Translations under genes and position numbers: made by a program | Part shown: positions 14,001 through 24,737 of the stretch, one piece after another | Layout: every line of letters starts with the position of its first letter | How positions within the stretch are numbered: the first letter of the stretch is position 1 | Source: Clavelina lepadiformis | Taxonomy: Eukaryota > Chordata > Ascidiacea > Aplousobranchia > Clavelinidae | Assembly (NCBI RefSeq): GCF_947623445.1 | Contig: NC_135247.1 | Span: 13,642,501-13,706,500, forward strand | Length of the DNA: 64,000 nucleotides | Direction: 5' to 3' | The notes under the pieces: generated by a model | Seen by the model: the letters and a program-made list of their open reading frames with translations, nothing else | What the model was told of the DNA's origin: nothing | The model's database searches: none

Positions 14001-14722
14001 CCTAATGTTATTTTTATCGGGTATGGAGCACTATAGAAACGCTTAGTATTATTATTAATTACTTTAGGTAAATAAAGTCAAGGTTGATGACAGTGAATCT
14101 TCAAGTATGTCAATCAAAGCACCAAAGAATATGGTTAATGGTAATTCGAATGGGAAAGATGACTCAGCCTTGCCCAAAGTACGGGTAAGTATCATTACAT
14201 TTCAATCATGCTACCCTTAATGCTGTACTGTAATTGATCTCAGGTTGCTTCACTATTTTATCTCAGAACTCACCTGTTAAGTTTAGTGAACGAAGGACTG
14301 TGGTTTTTGAATGAAACAAGTTGCTGCTAACCGTAGCTAAATGATTTGGAATATTTGCCAGTACTTACGTGTTATGGATGTAATAAATTGTTCATTTGAA
14401 GCCTTGCTTAAAATATTCCAAACCACATGTTCTGAAAATGATAAGAGTGTTGGATTTTTCTGATCAAAACAATGCACTCAGAGACTGCCTTGGCCATGTT
14501 TTAAATATCTAGGATACTTTTCAGCCTTCAGCTATTGAAAAAAGTAACGCCAGTTCACCAGCACCGCCACCACCATCACCTGAGGTTCCTGTTGCATCCC
14601 ATATTAAGTTGGCTGATAATAGTGTTTCAGTTAATCTGAAGGATGGCCCAACTACCATTGACAACCAAGCCATTGACAAAGACACACTTCCTGCGTCTGA
14701 ACATGGGGATGGTTTAGGTTAA
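5005..14722 (+). CDS. Unrecognised 15-exon gene, Pro/Ser-rich protein of about 642 residues
   Basis: I do not recognise the product. Exons read from the sequence: 5005-5144, 5329-5366, 6275-6455, 7561-7809, 8007-8138, 8655-8773, 9376-9455, 9557-9640, 9763-9842, 9934-10094, 10256-10360, 10449-10605, 10966-11041, 14068-14184, 14513-14722. All junctions are GT-AG and all phases agree, giving one frame from ATG to TAA. The N-terminus (about residues 1-60) is Cys- and Trp-containing with a predicted helical stretch ending in [16 protein letters not shown]. The middle holds a compact helical segment, [20 protein letters not shown], encoded over exons 6-7. The rest is low-complexity Ser/Pro/Lys, with PPPPSP-type runs in exons 12 and 15. 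No membrane span or catalytic motif is visible. Exon 3's donor (CTCA/gtaatc) and exon 4's acceptor are the weakest junctions. The gene converges on DHX8 downstream. It is probably a disordered scaffold-type protein, by inference only. Confidence 0.75.
6717..7477. mobile_element. Inverted-repeat element in intron 3 of the 15-exon gene
   Basis: About 100 bp at 6717-6810 recurs inverted at about 7380-7477. The shared core includes CAAGTTGGCCTTAAATCAAA near each end and TTTTTAATAATATGTAGTGG further in. The ends read AGGGCAAGT and ACTTGCCCCT. It is 761 bp with no coding capacity. I could not find a clear target duplication, so the superfamily is open. Confidence 0.6.
11586..14058 (+). mobile_element. 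Decayed L2/CR1-like LINE in intron 13
   Basis: Broken open frames in order match a non-LTR retrotransposon. An endonuclease-like stretch lies near 11910-12055 (residues around [13 protein letters not shown]). A linker-like frame lies at 12763-13005 ([20 protein letters not shown]). A reverse-transcriptase segment near 13160-13310 includes a [11 protein letters not shown] motif and a [12 protein letters not shown] active-site motif. A C-terminal stretch lies near 13850-13930 ([20 protein letters not shown]). The 3' end is a short ATT-rich tail. Many stops and shifts show it is dead. It is in the same orientation as the host gene, and its tail ends about 10 bp before the acceptor of exon 14. 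Confidence 0.75.
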
Positions 14723-15646
14723 AATTACACCAAAATGATGTTTTCTCAATTGGTGTTTGATTTTTTTGTTCAAATATTTCAATCTGTATTGATAACACCT
14801 GACAATTACAATCAGAAAACAAGTTATGCAATGTGTTTTTTATGTAAAGGTTTATGGCCACAAGTCTTTTTATATGATTTTATTATAGAAGGTATTTTCA
14901 TCCAGTGTCAGTTTTTACTTTCTAGTCATCAAGCACGGAACAAAAAGAACAAGTTACGCACAGTTTCATGTCAATCTACAAAATGTTGAGAGCTAAGCAA
15001 AGGCAGTATTTGTCATAAAAATAGCTTTGTATGTGCACTAAACTGGTTACTAAAGTATTTGATTAATAATACCTGTATTATTATAATTAATCGCAACCAT
15101 CAAAAATCGTAAAGGTAAAGTTTGTAACATAAGAGCTGGTTTAGCAACAAATTGTCTTTCCCTACTAATGCTCACTGTACAAATAGATCATTACTCAGGA
15201 CTCTGGGTTTTAAAAATCCACAAATAATAAAAATAGTATAAATTTGTCTAGTAAAACTAAAAAAGCTTATCATTAAGCTCCGATATTGCCATTCAGGTCT
15301 GATCTTAACTAAAATTGAACACTCAGGTGAAAATTAGCCAAACCAAACCAAACCAAATTTAGTGTTATATCAGTATTGCATATGATCAGTAATAACAAGT
15401 ACATTTCTTCATTACTTGAAGTTTCATATGCACAATCTTTCAGAAAGGCAATAGATTGCTGACATTTTAAAACGCAATAAAATTGACAAAGAAAATGCGA
15501 ACTTTAATTTTTAACAGCATTTTAAACCCTTCATAATTTGCTTCTGCTATATGTGCTAGGCAATTATACACTAACATTTATACCATTTTACAAACTAACA
15601 AATAATAAGCAGGGAGCAAAAAACAGAACTGCCTATTTTTTCCTTC
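14723..15646. other. Convergent intergenic gap
   Basis: The 3' flanks of the 15-exon gene (+) and DHX8 (-) meet here. The stretch is AT-rich and contains no supported gene or recognisable element. Both 3' UTRs presumably lie within it. Confidence 0.5.
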
Positions 15647-18600
15647 CTAGCGACGTCTGTATGCTCGTGAAATTCTCCAAGAATTAGGCTCTTCATATCG
15701 ATTGTACAATGGCTCTAGTCTGAGTTGCTTCTTTTGTTTGCTCAGTCTGGTAGGGTCACCAGTTTTAAAGAATTTTGGAGCAAATTCCACCAACCATTTT
15801 GGGTCAATTGCTGTGACTTCCCTCATGTACTCTTTGGTGGTTAGAACAAGTTCATGATATACAATCCATTCAGGTTGCCTGTTGAACAAGGCGCTACTGG
15901 GATGAATGTAAACAACTTGCTGATCTACTATGGTGCGGTATCCCTCTTGAGGATCCTTTTTAGCTGCATTGCGAAAGTATCCACTGCAGATAGCTTTTTG
16001 AATCTTGGCAGTATTTTTACCACAAGTAACAACATCCAGCTTGTGACGATCCATAATACCAAGCATCTGTTTACGTACATCCTGAGCTCTACGTAATGTG
16101 CGAGCTTGAACAAAATTCTCGAAACACCAAGGATTGCTGAATTTGTTGTGCTTCCAAGAGTTGTATACAGCTAGCAGAGTAAGCTGATCTCCTTCATTTT
16201 GGTGGAACTTTGCTTTCTTCTGATCAGCTAAAGCCTGCTTATCTTTTGGCCGATAAAACACATTTTGCACAGAGAGCATGGAAACGACGGTAAGTATTTC
16301 ATCACTACAACCAAGATGCACCGACATGATTAACATTTTGCAGAGCATAGGTTCCAATGGAAATTCAGCCATTCTTCTTCCCAACCTGGTTAACAAACCT
16401 TCATCATCCAGTGCACTGAGCTGATAAAGCTGCTCCATTGCGGTAACTAACGTCTCCATGGGCGGAGGGTCCATAAAATCAAAGGATAGTAAATCATTAA
16501 TTCCCATGGCCTTCAAGGAAAGCACAGTAGAAGCAAGGTTGGTACGTTGCAGTTCAGGAACAGCAGTGGCCAACATTTCATCCCTATATGCACGCTCGGT
16601 GTACAATCTGTAACACTTTCCTGGACCTGTCCTTCCAGCTCTACCAGCACGCTGCTTGGCCTGTGCTTGCGAAATTGGTGTGACAACCAACTGGTCAATA
16701 CCAGTCTTGCTATTGTAAACTTTTTGCTTAACGAAACCAGGATCAACAACATAATGAATTCCATCTATAGTTAGTGATGTTTCTGCAATGTTTGTAGCAA
16801 TTACCACTTTTCTACTACCGGGCGGAGCTGGTTCAAAAATCCGTGTCTGCATTTCTGATGGAAGTGCTGAATACACCGGAAGGATTATTAACTCTGGTAC
16901 ATCAGGGCCCAAAGATTTCATTCTTTCATATAATATTTCACAAGCGGTGTCAATTTCTTCCTGGCCAGTCAAGAAAATTAACACATCACCCGGCGGTTCA
17001 GTTAAGTGAATTTGCATGACAGTTATTAACGATGCATCCAAATAGTCAGGCTCTGGTTCCTTGGTATACATGATTTCAACAGGAAAAGTACGACCAGGAA
17101 TGGTAAAGATTGGTGCCCCAAAGAAATATTCAGAAAACTTGACAGCGTCCAAGGTAGCAGATGTAACAATCAATTTAAGATCTTTACGTTTTAGGACACA
17201 TTTCTTTAACAGTCCAAATAAAACATCCGTATGTATTGTTCTCTCATGTGCCTCGTCAAGCATGATGACAGAATATTGAGATAAATCAAAATCAATCAAA
17301 CATTCACGGAGCATCATACCATCAGTCATGTATTTGATTTTTGTTTCTTGACTAGTGCAGTCTTCAAATCTTATAGTATATCCAACTTCTTGGCCCAATC
17401 TGCAACCAAATTCTTCAGATACACGCTTGGCAACAGACATGGCAGCAACTCTTCTGGGTTGGGTGCAGCCTATTTTACCACGAATGGTGTAACCAGCTTC
17501 TGCAATATACTGAGTGATCTGGGTTGTTTTACCAGAACCAGTTTCACCAATTACAATAAGCACTTGATTTGTATGCACTGCTTCTACGAGCTGTTCTTTC
17601 AATTTGTAAATGGGGAGCCCTTGTCTCTGCTCCATTATAGACAGTTCTGTCTTTCGGCCATATGATGCTTTAGTTCCACCAAACGCTTGTCTTTTCCATT
17701 CTGGAATATCTGCAACTATCATCCCAGACCCCGACTTGCTGTTGCTTCCACTCTGGCCATCTTTGTTGGGCATCGGATCAGTCCAGTTTTTATTCATTGC
17801 AGCTGGCTGGGAATCAGAGTCTGCTTCTCGTTGTTGTTGTTTTATTTCCCTCCGCTCCTTTGATAATGCGCTTTGCATCATTGCAGCTTTTGATAAAGAC
17901 CCATCGGGATTTTTAACGATACGTACAGGACTAAGATCAATACTTTGTTTGGTGTGGCCACTGAGAAATGGTGGTTCTTCCTCTACTAATTCAATCTCCA
18001 AGTCTTCATTATCACTGTCAACCTTTGGCAAGACACCCGTCTCTTCATCAAAATCAGGCAGATCTGTCACCTCTAAGCATCCTGCAGACATCATTTGTTT
18101 TAATTCCCATAGTTCCATATCAGATGTTTTATTAATTTTTTTTGGAGAAGAAGATCCATCTGCTACTGACATGTCAGATAAAGAAACATCTGTTGGTCTG
18201 TCAGGGTTACGACCAAGCACTTCTTGGGGAGGTTTGGTAGTAATCTGAATTCGGCGTGTCCTACTAGGATTTAAATCTTCCCCAGTTTTTTGGTCAACAT
18301 CTTTCATTGTGAGGCTCAATTTTGCACCAGATATAGACAAAACCTTCACTTTACACCTTTGCCCTCTTTTTATAACATCAGATACATTAACAACCCTGCC
18401 CTCATTTCTGAGTTCAGAAATGTGGACAAGACCTTCTTGCCTCTTGCGGAAACCTTCAAGCTGGACAAAACAACCAAATTGCATCAAAGATGAAACCTTG
18501 GCATCATAAATGTCACCAAGCCTGACCTCTTCATTGTAAGTTTTGCGACTGCTACGACTGTGTCTATATCTTGAACTTTCTTCTTCGTCACTTCTATAAC

Positions 18601-19207
18601 CACTTCTGTGCCGAGAAGACCTTGATCGTTTGTCATAATGATGTGATGGTGATCTTGATTTGTCTCTACCACGCTTTCTTTCTCGCTTCGGAGAGGGTGA
18701 TAAACGTCTCCTTCTAGAATCTCTTGAAGTTTTTTCTTTCTTTTCAACTGAACTTTCTGACCGCATTCCTTCAAGCATCTTTAAAGTGTCGTCAGCATCT
18801 TTAGCGTCTTCTTTAGATATATTTTCTGACTCCAGTTTTGAAACAACTTGTAACTTATCTGGCTGACACAATGCAGGAAACATAGATTTGTACTTTTCGC
18901 GGGAGTCTGGTGGCAGCTTACCACTATCACTATCATTTGTTTCATCAACGGCGTCATCATTCTTGTTTTTTGTAGCATTAGGGTGCATGCGCAGAATAAG
19001 TGACAACAAGTTTTTTGTGAAAGTTTCAGGAAATTCTGCACCCTTCTTTTTCAGTGCTTTGGAAAACCGATTAAATGTTTGGTGCTTTAACGCAAGCTTG
19101 ATAACGAACTCTGCCAAGTCTTTATCATTCAGACTAAGGTGGTTATCCAGTTCCGTGCATACTTTGGAAACAAGTGATAAATACTCCAACTTTTCTAGTT
19201 CTTCCAT
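15647..19207 (-). CDS. DHX8: ATP-dependent RNA helicase DHX8 (Prp22), intronless
   Basis: DEAH-box spliceosomal helicase that in other eukaryotes releases spliced mRNA from the spliceosome in the nucleus. The 1186 residues are one uninterrupted frame, close to the usual length of animal DHX8 (about 1220). In order: an N-terminal helical domain (about 1-75), an Arg/Ser-rich region with SPSP and RS/RH runs (about 155-222), an S1 RNA-binding domain (about 228-303), an acidic linker, then the helicase core. Core motifs are Walker [10 protein letters not shown] (554-562), DEAH (651-654), SAT (683-685), TNIAETS (about 805-811) and [12 protein letters not shown] (852-863), followed by the HA2/OB region to the C-terminus. 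The start is fixed by an in-frame TAA four codons upstream. All key motifs are intact, so it looks functional. The lack of any intron contrasts with its split neighbours. A DHX8 retrocopy that kept function is an alternative to ancestral intron loss. Confidence 0.97.
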   Translation of the reverse strand: MEELEKLEYLSLVSKVCTELDNHLSLNDKDLAEFVIKLALKHQTFNRFSKALKKKGAEFPETFTKNLLSLILRMHPNATKNKNDDAVDETNDSDSGKLPPDSREKYKSMFPALCQPDKLQVVSKLESENISKEDAKDADDTLKMLEGMRSESSVEKKEKTSRDSRRRRLSPSPKRERKRGRDKSRSPSHHYDKRSRSSRHRSGYRSDEEESSRYRHSRSSRKTYNEEVRLGDIYDAKVSSLMQFGCFVQLEGFRKRQEGLVHISELRNEGRVVNVSDVIKRGQRCKVKVLSISGAKLSLTMKDVDQKTGEDLNPSRTRRIQITTKPPQEVLGRNPDRPTDVSLSDMSVADGSSSPKKINKTSDMELWELKQMMSAGCLEVTDLPDFDEETGVLPKVDSDNEDLEIELVEEEPPFLSGHTKQSIDLSPVRIVKNPDGSLSKAAMMQSALSKERREIKQQQREADSDSQPAAMNKNWTDPMPNKDGQSGSNSKSGSGMIVADIPEWKRQAFGGTKASYGRKTELSIMEQRQGLPIYKLKEQLVEAVHTNQVLIVIGETGSGKTTQITQYIAEAGYTIRGKIGCTQPRRVAAMSVAKRVSEEFGCRLGQEVGYTIRFEDCTSQETKIKYMTDGMMLRECLIDFDLSQYSVIMLDEAHERTIHTDVLFGLLKKCVLKRKDLKLIVTSATLDAVKFSEYFFGAPIFTIPGRTFPVEIMYTKEPEPDYLDASLITVMQIHLTEPPGDVLIFLTGQEEIDTACEILYERMKSLGPDVPELIILPVYSALPSEMQTRIFEPAPPGSRKVVIATNIAETSLTIDGIHYVVDPGFVKQKVYNSKTGIDQLVVTPISQAQAKQRAGRAGRTGPGKCYRLYTERAYRDEMLATAVPELQRTNLASTVLSLKAMGINDLLSFDFMDPPPMETLVTAMEQLYQLSALDDEGLLTRLGRRMAEFPLEPMLCKMLIMSVHLGCSDEILTVVSMLSVQNVFYRPKDKQALADQKKAKFHQNEGDQLTLLAVYNSWKHNKFSNPWCFENFVQARTLRRAQDVRKQMLGIMDRHKLDVVTCGKNTAKIQKAICSGYFRNAAKKDPQEGYRTIVDQQVVYIHPSSALFNRQPEWIVYHELVLTTKEYMREVTAIDPKWLVEFAPKFFKTGDPTRLSKQKKQLRLEPLYNRYEEPNSWRISRAYRRR

Positions 19208-20685
19208 GTTAAATATTTACTGTTTCCTACACTGTTGCATAAAATGGCTAAAAAACATACATATTTCATAAGTTACAGCTCCTTAAAACATTACAACATA
19301 CTTGACACAGTCTAAGAAGTTAGAACATATATAAATAAACCATGGATGGGAGTTGAGTCCTTACTCGACCAAGTATTGGCATATTCTAAATACTAAGAAT
19401 CAGTTAAGTATTGCCAAATACTCTGAATCATACACAGTGTTGGTATATATACTTAGTATTTCTGCACATACAGCGAACTTCAGTTACAAGTATGAGCAAA
19501 ACAATTAGCTAACAGTTTTTATTATAACCAGTACATGTTACCACAATTTGTATGTTTTTGAAACACCCTGTTAATCGATTTACTTTGCCATCATACATGA
19601 ACGAAGCACAGTACGATTTTATTGACTGAGGTAATTAAAAGCCTTCGCCCTGTGCCAACGCTATCCCAGCAATGCTCATGTGTAACTCATATGTAGAAGT
19701 CAAGGTAGGCTAAATATTGAAGAAGACTCATAATGGTAGCAACAGCTCGTTTTACCAGGTGTTGTGGGATTATTCTTTATTGACAAAATGCAGCCCCGCT
19801 GCATATTCGCATTATGATTAAGTGGCATAATCAGCAACAAATTTACATCACATCTTAGTACTCATGACTCGAACAAGTAATAATTTCAATTCTGAGTCTA
19901 AATAATTTTGTTTTTGCCCCATCCCAATATAAAACACCAACTATATCTACACAATCTGAATAAAAATTACATCAAGCTAAAACCATAAAATTTAAATTAT
20001 TATTAATTAAAATTAAACAAAAGAATTCAAGCCGGCAACTTTAAATCAACTAATGCCGATTATCAGAAGAATCTTTTATTAGCATATACTGTATACGACA
20101 TGTACTAGTATCTACAATCTCTTATTAAAATGCTGACTGCACCGACTTAGCCTTATAACTTGAAAGCTGACATTGTTTGTGGAAAGGCACAAGTGATTTC
20201 TAATCTACCGGCCTTAATATTCGTAGGGTTTAAAGTTAGCCTGAAGCGGTCATTCAGCTAACAGTGACAACAACCCTTTAAAGCCTGGTTCAATGGACCT
20301 GGACAGTTTTCAAATGATGCTAACTTTTTAGTAGCCTAATTGGACTATCAAGCTGAAATTTTAATTTTCTAGGGATGGGTTGAGTCCAGTTACTCGGATG
20401 GGTATGGCATGCTTTCAATAGTCAGATTTGATCGAGGCTATATTTCACGTAAGTACTTCATTCATCTCTATGGGTTTGCTGCTCCCAATGTGAATTTTTT
20501 TCATTTTTTGGTTTATTTCACATTTTTTATAGTCTTGGTTTAGTGGTTCTAAATTGCTGTCTTGTGTGGTGTGATTTTATAATAGGGAAAAAAAAACTTG
20601 CACGTTTTAAATTTGGGATGGTTTGTTGTTTTATCCCTTTCATATAAGTTGTTCGCAAAGTTTCTTCCTGTATTATCAACGGTTA
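19208..20685. other. Intergenic, DHX8 5' flank
   Basis: No gene is supported. Two related stretches (19340-19400 and 20370-20430, each with GTTGAGTCC followed by ACTCG) hint at a decayed dispersed repeat. The DHX8 promoter presumably lies just above 19207, but no clear core motif is visible. Confidence 0.45.
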
Positions 20686-20700
20686 CACTGTAAAAAATCT

Positions 20701-21047
20701 TTTCTAATTATAAGTCAATTTTACAATTGAGACTAACTATAAGCCATACTTTTCGTTGGAAGACTAACTATTAGTTGATTCGAACAACAAGATATCAAAT
20801 TGAACTTATTACTAGTCTGCAAATGAAAAAACTAATTATAAGTCTTTGATTTGCCAGACCTCTATACATGCCAAAATTGTTTTTCTAATTATAAGTCAAT
20901 TTTACAATTGAGACTAACTAGAAGTCATACTTTTCGTTGGAAGATTAACTATTACAACATTCGAACACCAGGATATCAAATTAAACTAATTACTAGTCTG
21001 CAAATGAAAAAACTATTTATAAGTCTTTGATTTGCCAGACCTCTATA
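20701..21047. repeat. Left subterminal repeat zone with a 166-bp duplication
   Basis: Two direct copies, about 20701-20866 and 20882-21047, each run from CTAATTATAAGTC to TTTGCCAGACCTCTATA with scattered differences. Each contains several short motifs of the type CTAATTATAAGTC or GACTAACTATTAG. In CACTA transposons, clustered subterminal motifs are protein-binding sites needed for transposition. That role here is inferred. Confidence 0.75.
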
Positions 21048-21431
21048 ATAATGGCTTCGTTAAATAGCACAGAAATCGCAATTCAGACTTATTATTAGAT
21101 TTTAGTTGCGGTATCGCAAAACAAAACTTGTTTAAGCTAATTCTTTAGCAAACTATACTGAAGTAATGGACATTCGCAAAACATCCCTTACAAAAACGTA
21201 AAAATATTTTATGACGTGTTCGCATAAATTGCACAAGGATTCGGATAACTGTTAAGTTAAATTAAAAGTCTTTGATACATTGTGAACAATTCGACCAGAA
21301 AATACTTTGCAATATTCGATTGAAAAGAAATGAACATGAAACGGTTTAACAGAAAAATTCAGAACTTAGCCGGTTTTGTTTAGCTGGTTTAGAACGGATT
21401 AAAAACATATTACAGAATGCGTTAAAAACAA

Positions 21432-24394
21432 CTATTTGTATGACTCATCTACAAATCCAGTTAAGTCAATTTTAGATGGAACATAGACAATTTCATTTAT
21501 CAAGTAAAACGGAAGAGGTTCATAGTATAAAATATCATTGTAAGAAATAAACTCCAAGGCATCCATGGCACGCAATACATAACAACAACATTTCGAATCC
21601 ACGCCTTCTGTGGTAAACTTTTGCACTGGAAAAACATACTTGTTTTGGAGGTAAAAAATAGCTTTTACTTTACCAAATGAAGGTAAGTCATTTTCTGGTT
21701 GACTAGTAATAAAACAATCTTCCTTAAATTTCATTCCGTTAAATTGAAACCACTTCAATTGCAGAATTTCTTGCAACAAAATACCGGGTTGATATTGATA
21801 TATTTTATGAATGATGTCGTGAGAAGTTTCACGAACTTCAGGGCCATGTTGTGCATTGGAAGAAAACATGTTCCCGGTAAGCATGTTTGAACAGAGTGCT
21901 TGTTGTTGTCTTTGGGCCATGTACTTAGTAATATTTTTATATGAGGCATTTGCGGCAAGGTTTTTAAAAAACGAATGTTTTCCTTCAAACCTCATACACC
22001 AGTATCTCACGCAAGGTCCAAGCCTCTCTATGTCAGATGGCACGTGAATAAGGTAATGCTGTTTAGGTATAATGTTCGCTTCTGGAAAACATTTCTTGAA
22101 GGTTTCAAGATGGTGTCGTATTATTAATTGCAAATAGGGAATTTGACTTTTGCTAATACAAGGAGAAAATACTATTGACATAATTTCCAACAAAGATGAA
22201 AGACAATCCCACGGACTTTCCTCAAAGTCCACCACCCCATGCAAGTAGAAGGGCATCAGTCGACCGAAAGCCCACATTTGTGAGGCGGACTGTCTAAGAC
22301 TTCCATCCTTTTCCAGGTGATAACTTTGGATAGGACTGGGTTTGTCGACTTTGTCTAGGTGATGATAAGGAAAATCACGTATTTGTGCATTAAACTGCTC
22401 CACTGTGAAAACTTTACGTGTTACGATGTAACATCGAAGAATGTTTTTTAGGACATAGGGAAGACAGCCTTCAAGGATTACGTGCATTGCGTCTTGAGGA
22501 ATGCCGTAAAAAGGGTTAAAATGACTAATTCCAAAAACCTTTGCAAGCCTGTTAATGCCATATTCGACGGACGTTTGTTTGTTGATACTTTTGCAGTGCA
22601 CTCGAATGTGTGTCTGAATATCTCTTAACACAAATTCACTTTCCCTATAACGTACCTGCATTTTATCAAAATTACATAAACATTGACGGCACTTTTGGTT
22701 GGCGAAACCAACACCTTCTTTAAAACCAGATATTTGATGTGCAGCCAGAGTATCAGCGACGATTGCTAGCAGAGTTCCTTTGAGGGTGAAACCAGGGCGG
22801 GATTTCGTTTGAATGTGAAAGCCATTGGTTGACAAAATGTTTAGCTCCTTGTAAAATGGTGTCAAAACTGCATCCAAACCAAACTTCGCCACATCGCTTG
22901 CACGGGCGAGTGCAAGTAGGAATATATTGCCCAAACGTGAACGAAAACGAGGTTCAATATTTCCAAATGATATGTAGAACGCTGTAATCTTGTGTTTCCG
23001 AGACTTACTGCCAAGCGGATTGCACAACTCAAGATCGTCGAGATACAGCAGAAGTTGCAAAGTGTTACAATCTTCTGACAGCACAGGATGATTTTTGTAT
23101 ACCAAACCATCGCAGAAATCCTTAACAACATCTTGGTGGCGGTAACTCGCGAGACAATTTGGCTATAATTCACAAATGAGTCGTAAAAAGAATCGTTTGC
23201 AAAAAGAAAATTAAGTAATTTTTGAAGGGAATTGTACTGCATTGTGGAGGGTTCTTTTTTAAGATGTTGCGTCTTGTTTGAAACCATTAGCCTTGTAGTA
23301 AATCCTAAAGTAATTTCCAATGGCATTGCAAGATTAAAATTTTTGGCGTAAAATCTCCGGCGCTTGTAAGACGTGTTGACTTCTTCAAACTGACTTCGTA
23401 AGGAAGACGTGGCGGCAGAAACTTTCCTCAAATCGCTGGGCTCAACCTCTGCTTTAATAACGTCCCATAATTTTTCTTGATTTTTACTGATTGCATCCAC
23501 TATATCATTCATGGCAACCTGGTGCAATCAAAATAAAATACGTAAGAATATTATATAAGCAAGTAAGAATATTATAGGCCTATACTCAATTAGGGTTTTC
23601 CGAAAGCGACCTTTCAGATAAGTTTGTCTGGTCCCAAATATGCGTACTTACTTCTAGTATAAAATTAAATTTCTCATAAATTGTTTAAGTTAATGTTTCG
23701 CAAGCAAAAGTTTACCTCCATTTATCGAAATTGTTTGTGAAATTGATTCCTCTTATTCGTGCGATATTGATAAGAACCGATAGCTTATATACCTATACAG
23801 AATAACGTAATAACAGTTCATTACCTGGGTCAAATTATGTCGAACTTCCATGAAAAGAAGCTGCTTGGCGACTTCATACGTTTTGCATTGAGTATCCACA
23901 TGAAATCCAGAAATTGAGTTTTCTTCTTCGGAAGTAACTGTTTTCAAAAACAAGCGCTATCACTGTCATGAGATGTGGAATAACCTTATTTTTATGAAAT
24001 TTGATATCATAAAATTGTGATGATGTCAACCAGGAATGTAGACGTTACCGCTTGCTGAGCTGTTTGCAGGTGTGTGTTGGTTGGTTTCCAATTCCGTTTC
24101 GTATTCTGAAGCGTTGTTTGAGCAATCCACAGTCGCTGTTGCCAAAGAAGCTGATCTAACTTGTGTTACTGTGGATCGGATTTTTTTTTGTAAACGTATA
24201 TGATGCACTCGGGACCAGTGTCGTTTAAAAGCAGCATAACTCTTAAATCGTTGTGGGCAACTATCAATTTGACATGTTATGCAAATATTTGAATCTTTTG
24301 TATGGACTGTCCTCAAGTGATAAGCGTAATTACTTAAAGTTGAAAATTGATCCAATTTTCTATCATTTTGCAAGCATGAATGGCAAACAAACAT
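21432..24394 (-). CDS. CACTA/EnSpm-family transposase gene, one frame break
   Basis: Three exons with matching phases: 24031-24394, 23825-23937 and 21432-23518. The N-terminus carries two C2H2-like zinc motifs (CHSC...H-x4-H, then C-x4-C-x12-H-x4-H). The main body has landmarks of the animal EnSpm/CACTA transposase family: NPLGSKSRKHK, a GFKEGVGFANQKCRQC zinc-like segment, PQDAMHVILEG, and RYWCMRFEGKHSFFKN towards the C-terminus. It would cut and join the element's CACTG ends. In exon 3 the frame changes between about 23165 and 23120: the upstream frame gives FYDSFVNYS, the downstream frame gives DVVKDFCDGLVYKNHP. The space is too short for an intron, so it is a 1-bp indel or an assembly error. 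The start at MFVCHSC is chosen because the zinc motif begins there; an upstream Met is possible. Intact length would be about 850 residues. Family assignment is from recalled motifs. Confidence 0.82.
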
Positions 24395-24463
24395 TTCTAC
24401 TGGCGCTAGCTTAAAATAAACAAAATACAATATTACAGATAAACACAACTTCCTCGTGTAAAA

Positions 24464-24487
24464 TGATCATTGATCAGTGATCATTGA
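24464..24487. promoter_or_regulatory. Triple TGATCA palindrome between divergent transposon genes
   Basis: Three TGATCA palindromes start at 24464, 24471 and 24478, spaced exactly 7 bp. They lie in the roughly 340-bp gap between the start of the transposase (24394, -) and the accessory gene (24738, +). The position suggests a shared promoter or operator for both genes. The function is inferred. Confidence 0.35.
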
Positions 24488-24737
24488 CCACTAATAACCT
24501 GCAACTTTGTTCATTGGAATACAACGAACATCACAAGCACACTCGCGCACTACACACGCAAGTTAGATGAAAGAAGAAAGATAGATTGTGCTTGCGCGCT
24601 GGATGAACCAACCTTTAAATTTGTAACTCGGGTTTTATTACGTCATAGTTAGGGTTTCTCTTTTCGCAAAGATTGTAGAATGTGTCGCGAGAAATTACGA
24701 GAGTGCGTTTTTGGCGTGTTACAGTACTGCAAAGAAA

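Noticed and set aside
5005..14722. Possible relation to the TBATA/SPATIAL family
   Set aside because: A short helical segment recalls it loosely, but the rest does not match and I cannot run an alignment.
17610..18248. 212-residue open frame opposite DHX8
   Set aside because: Antisense shadow of the DHX8 coding sequence; no family resemblance.
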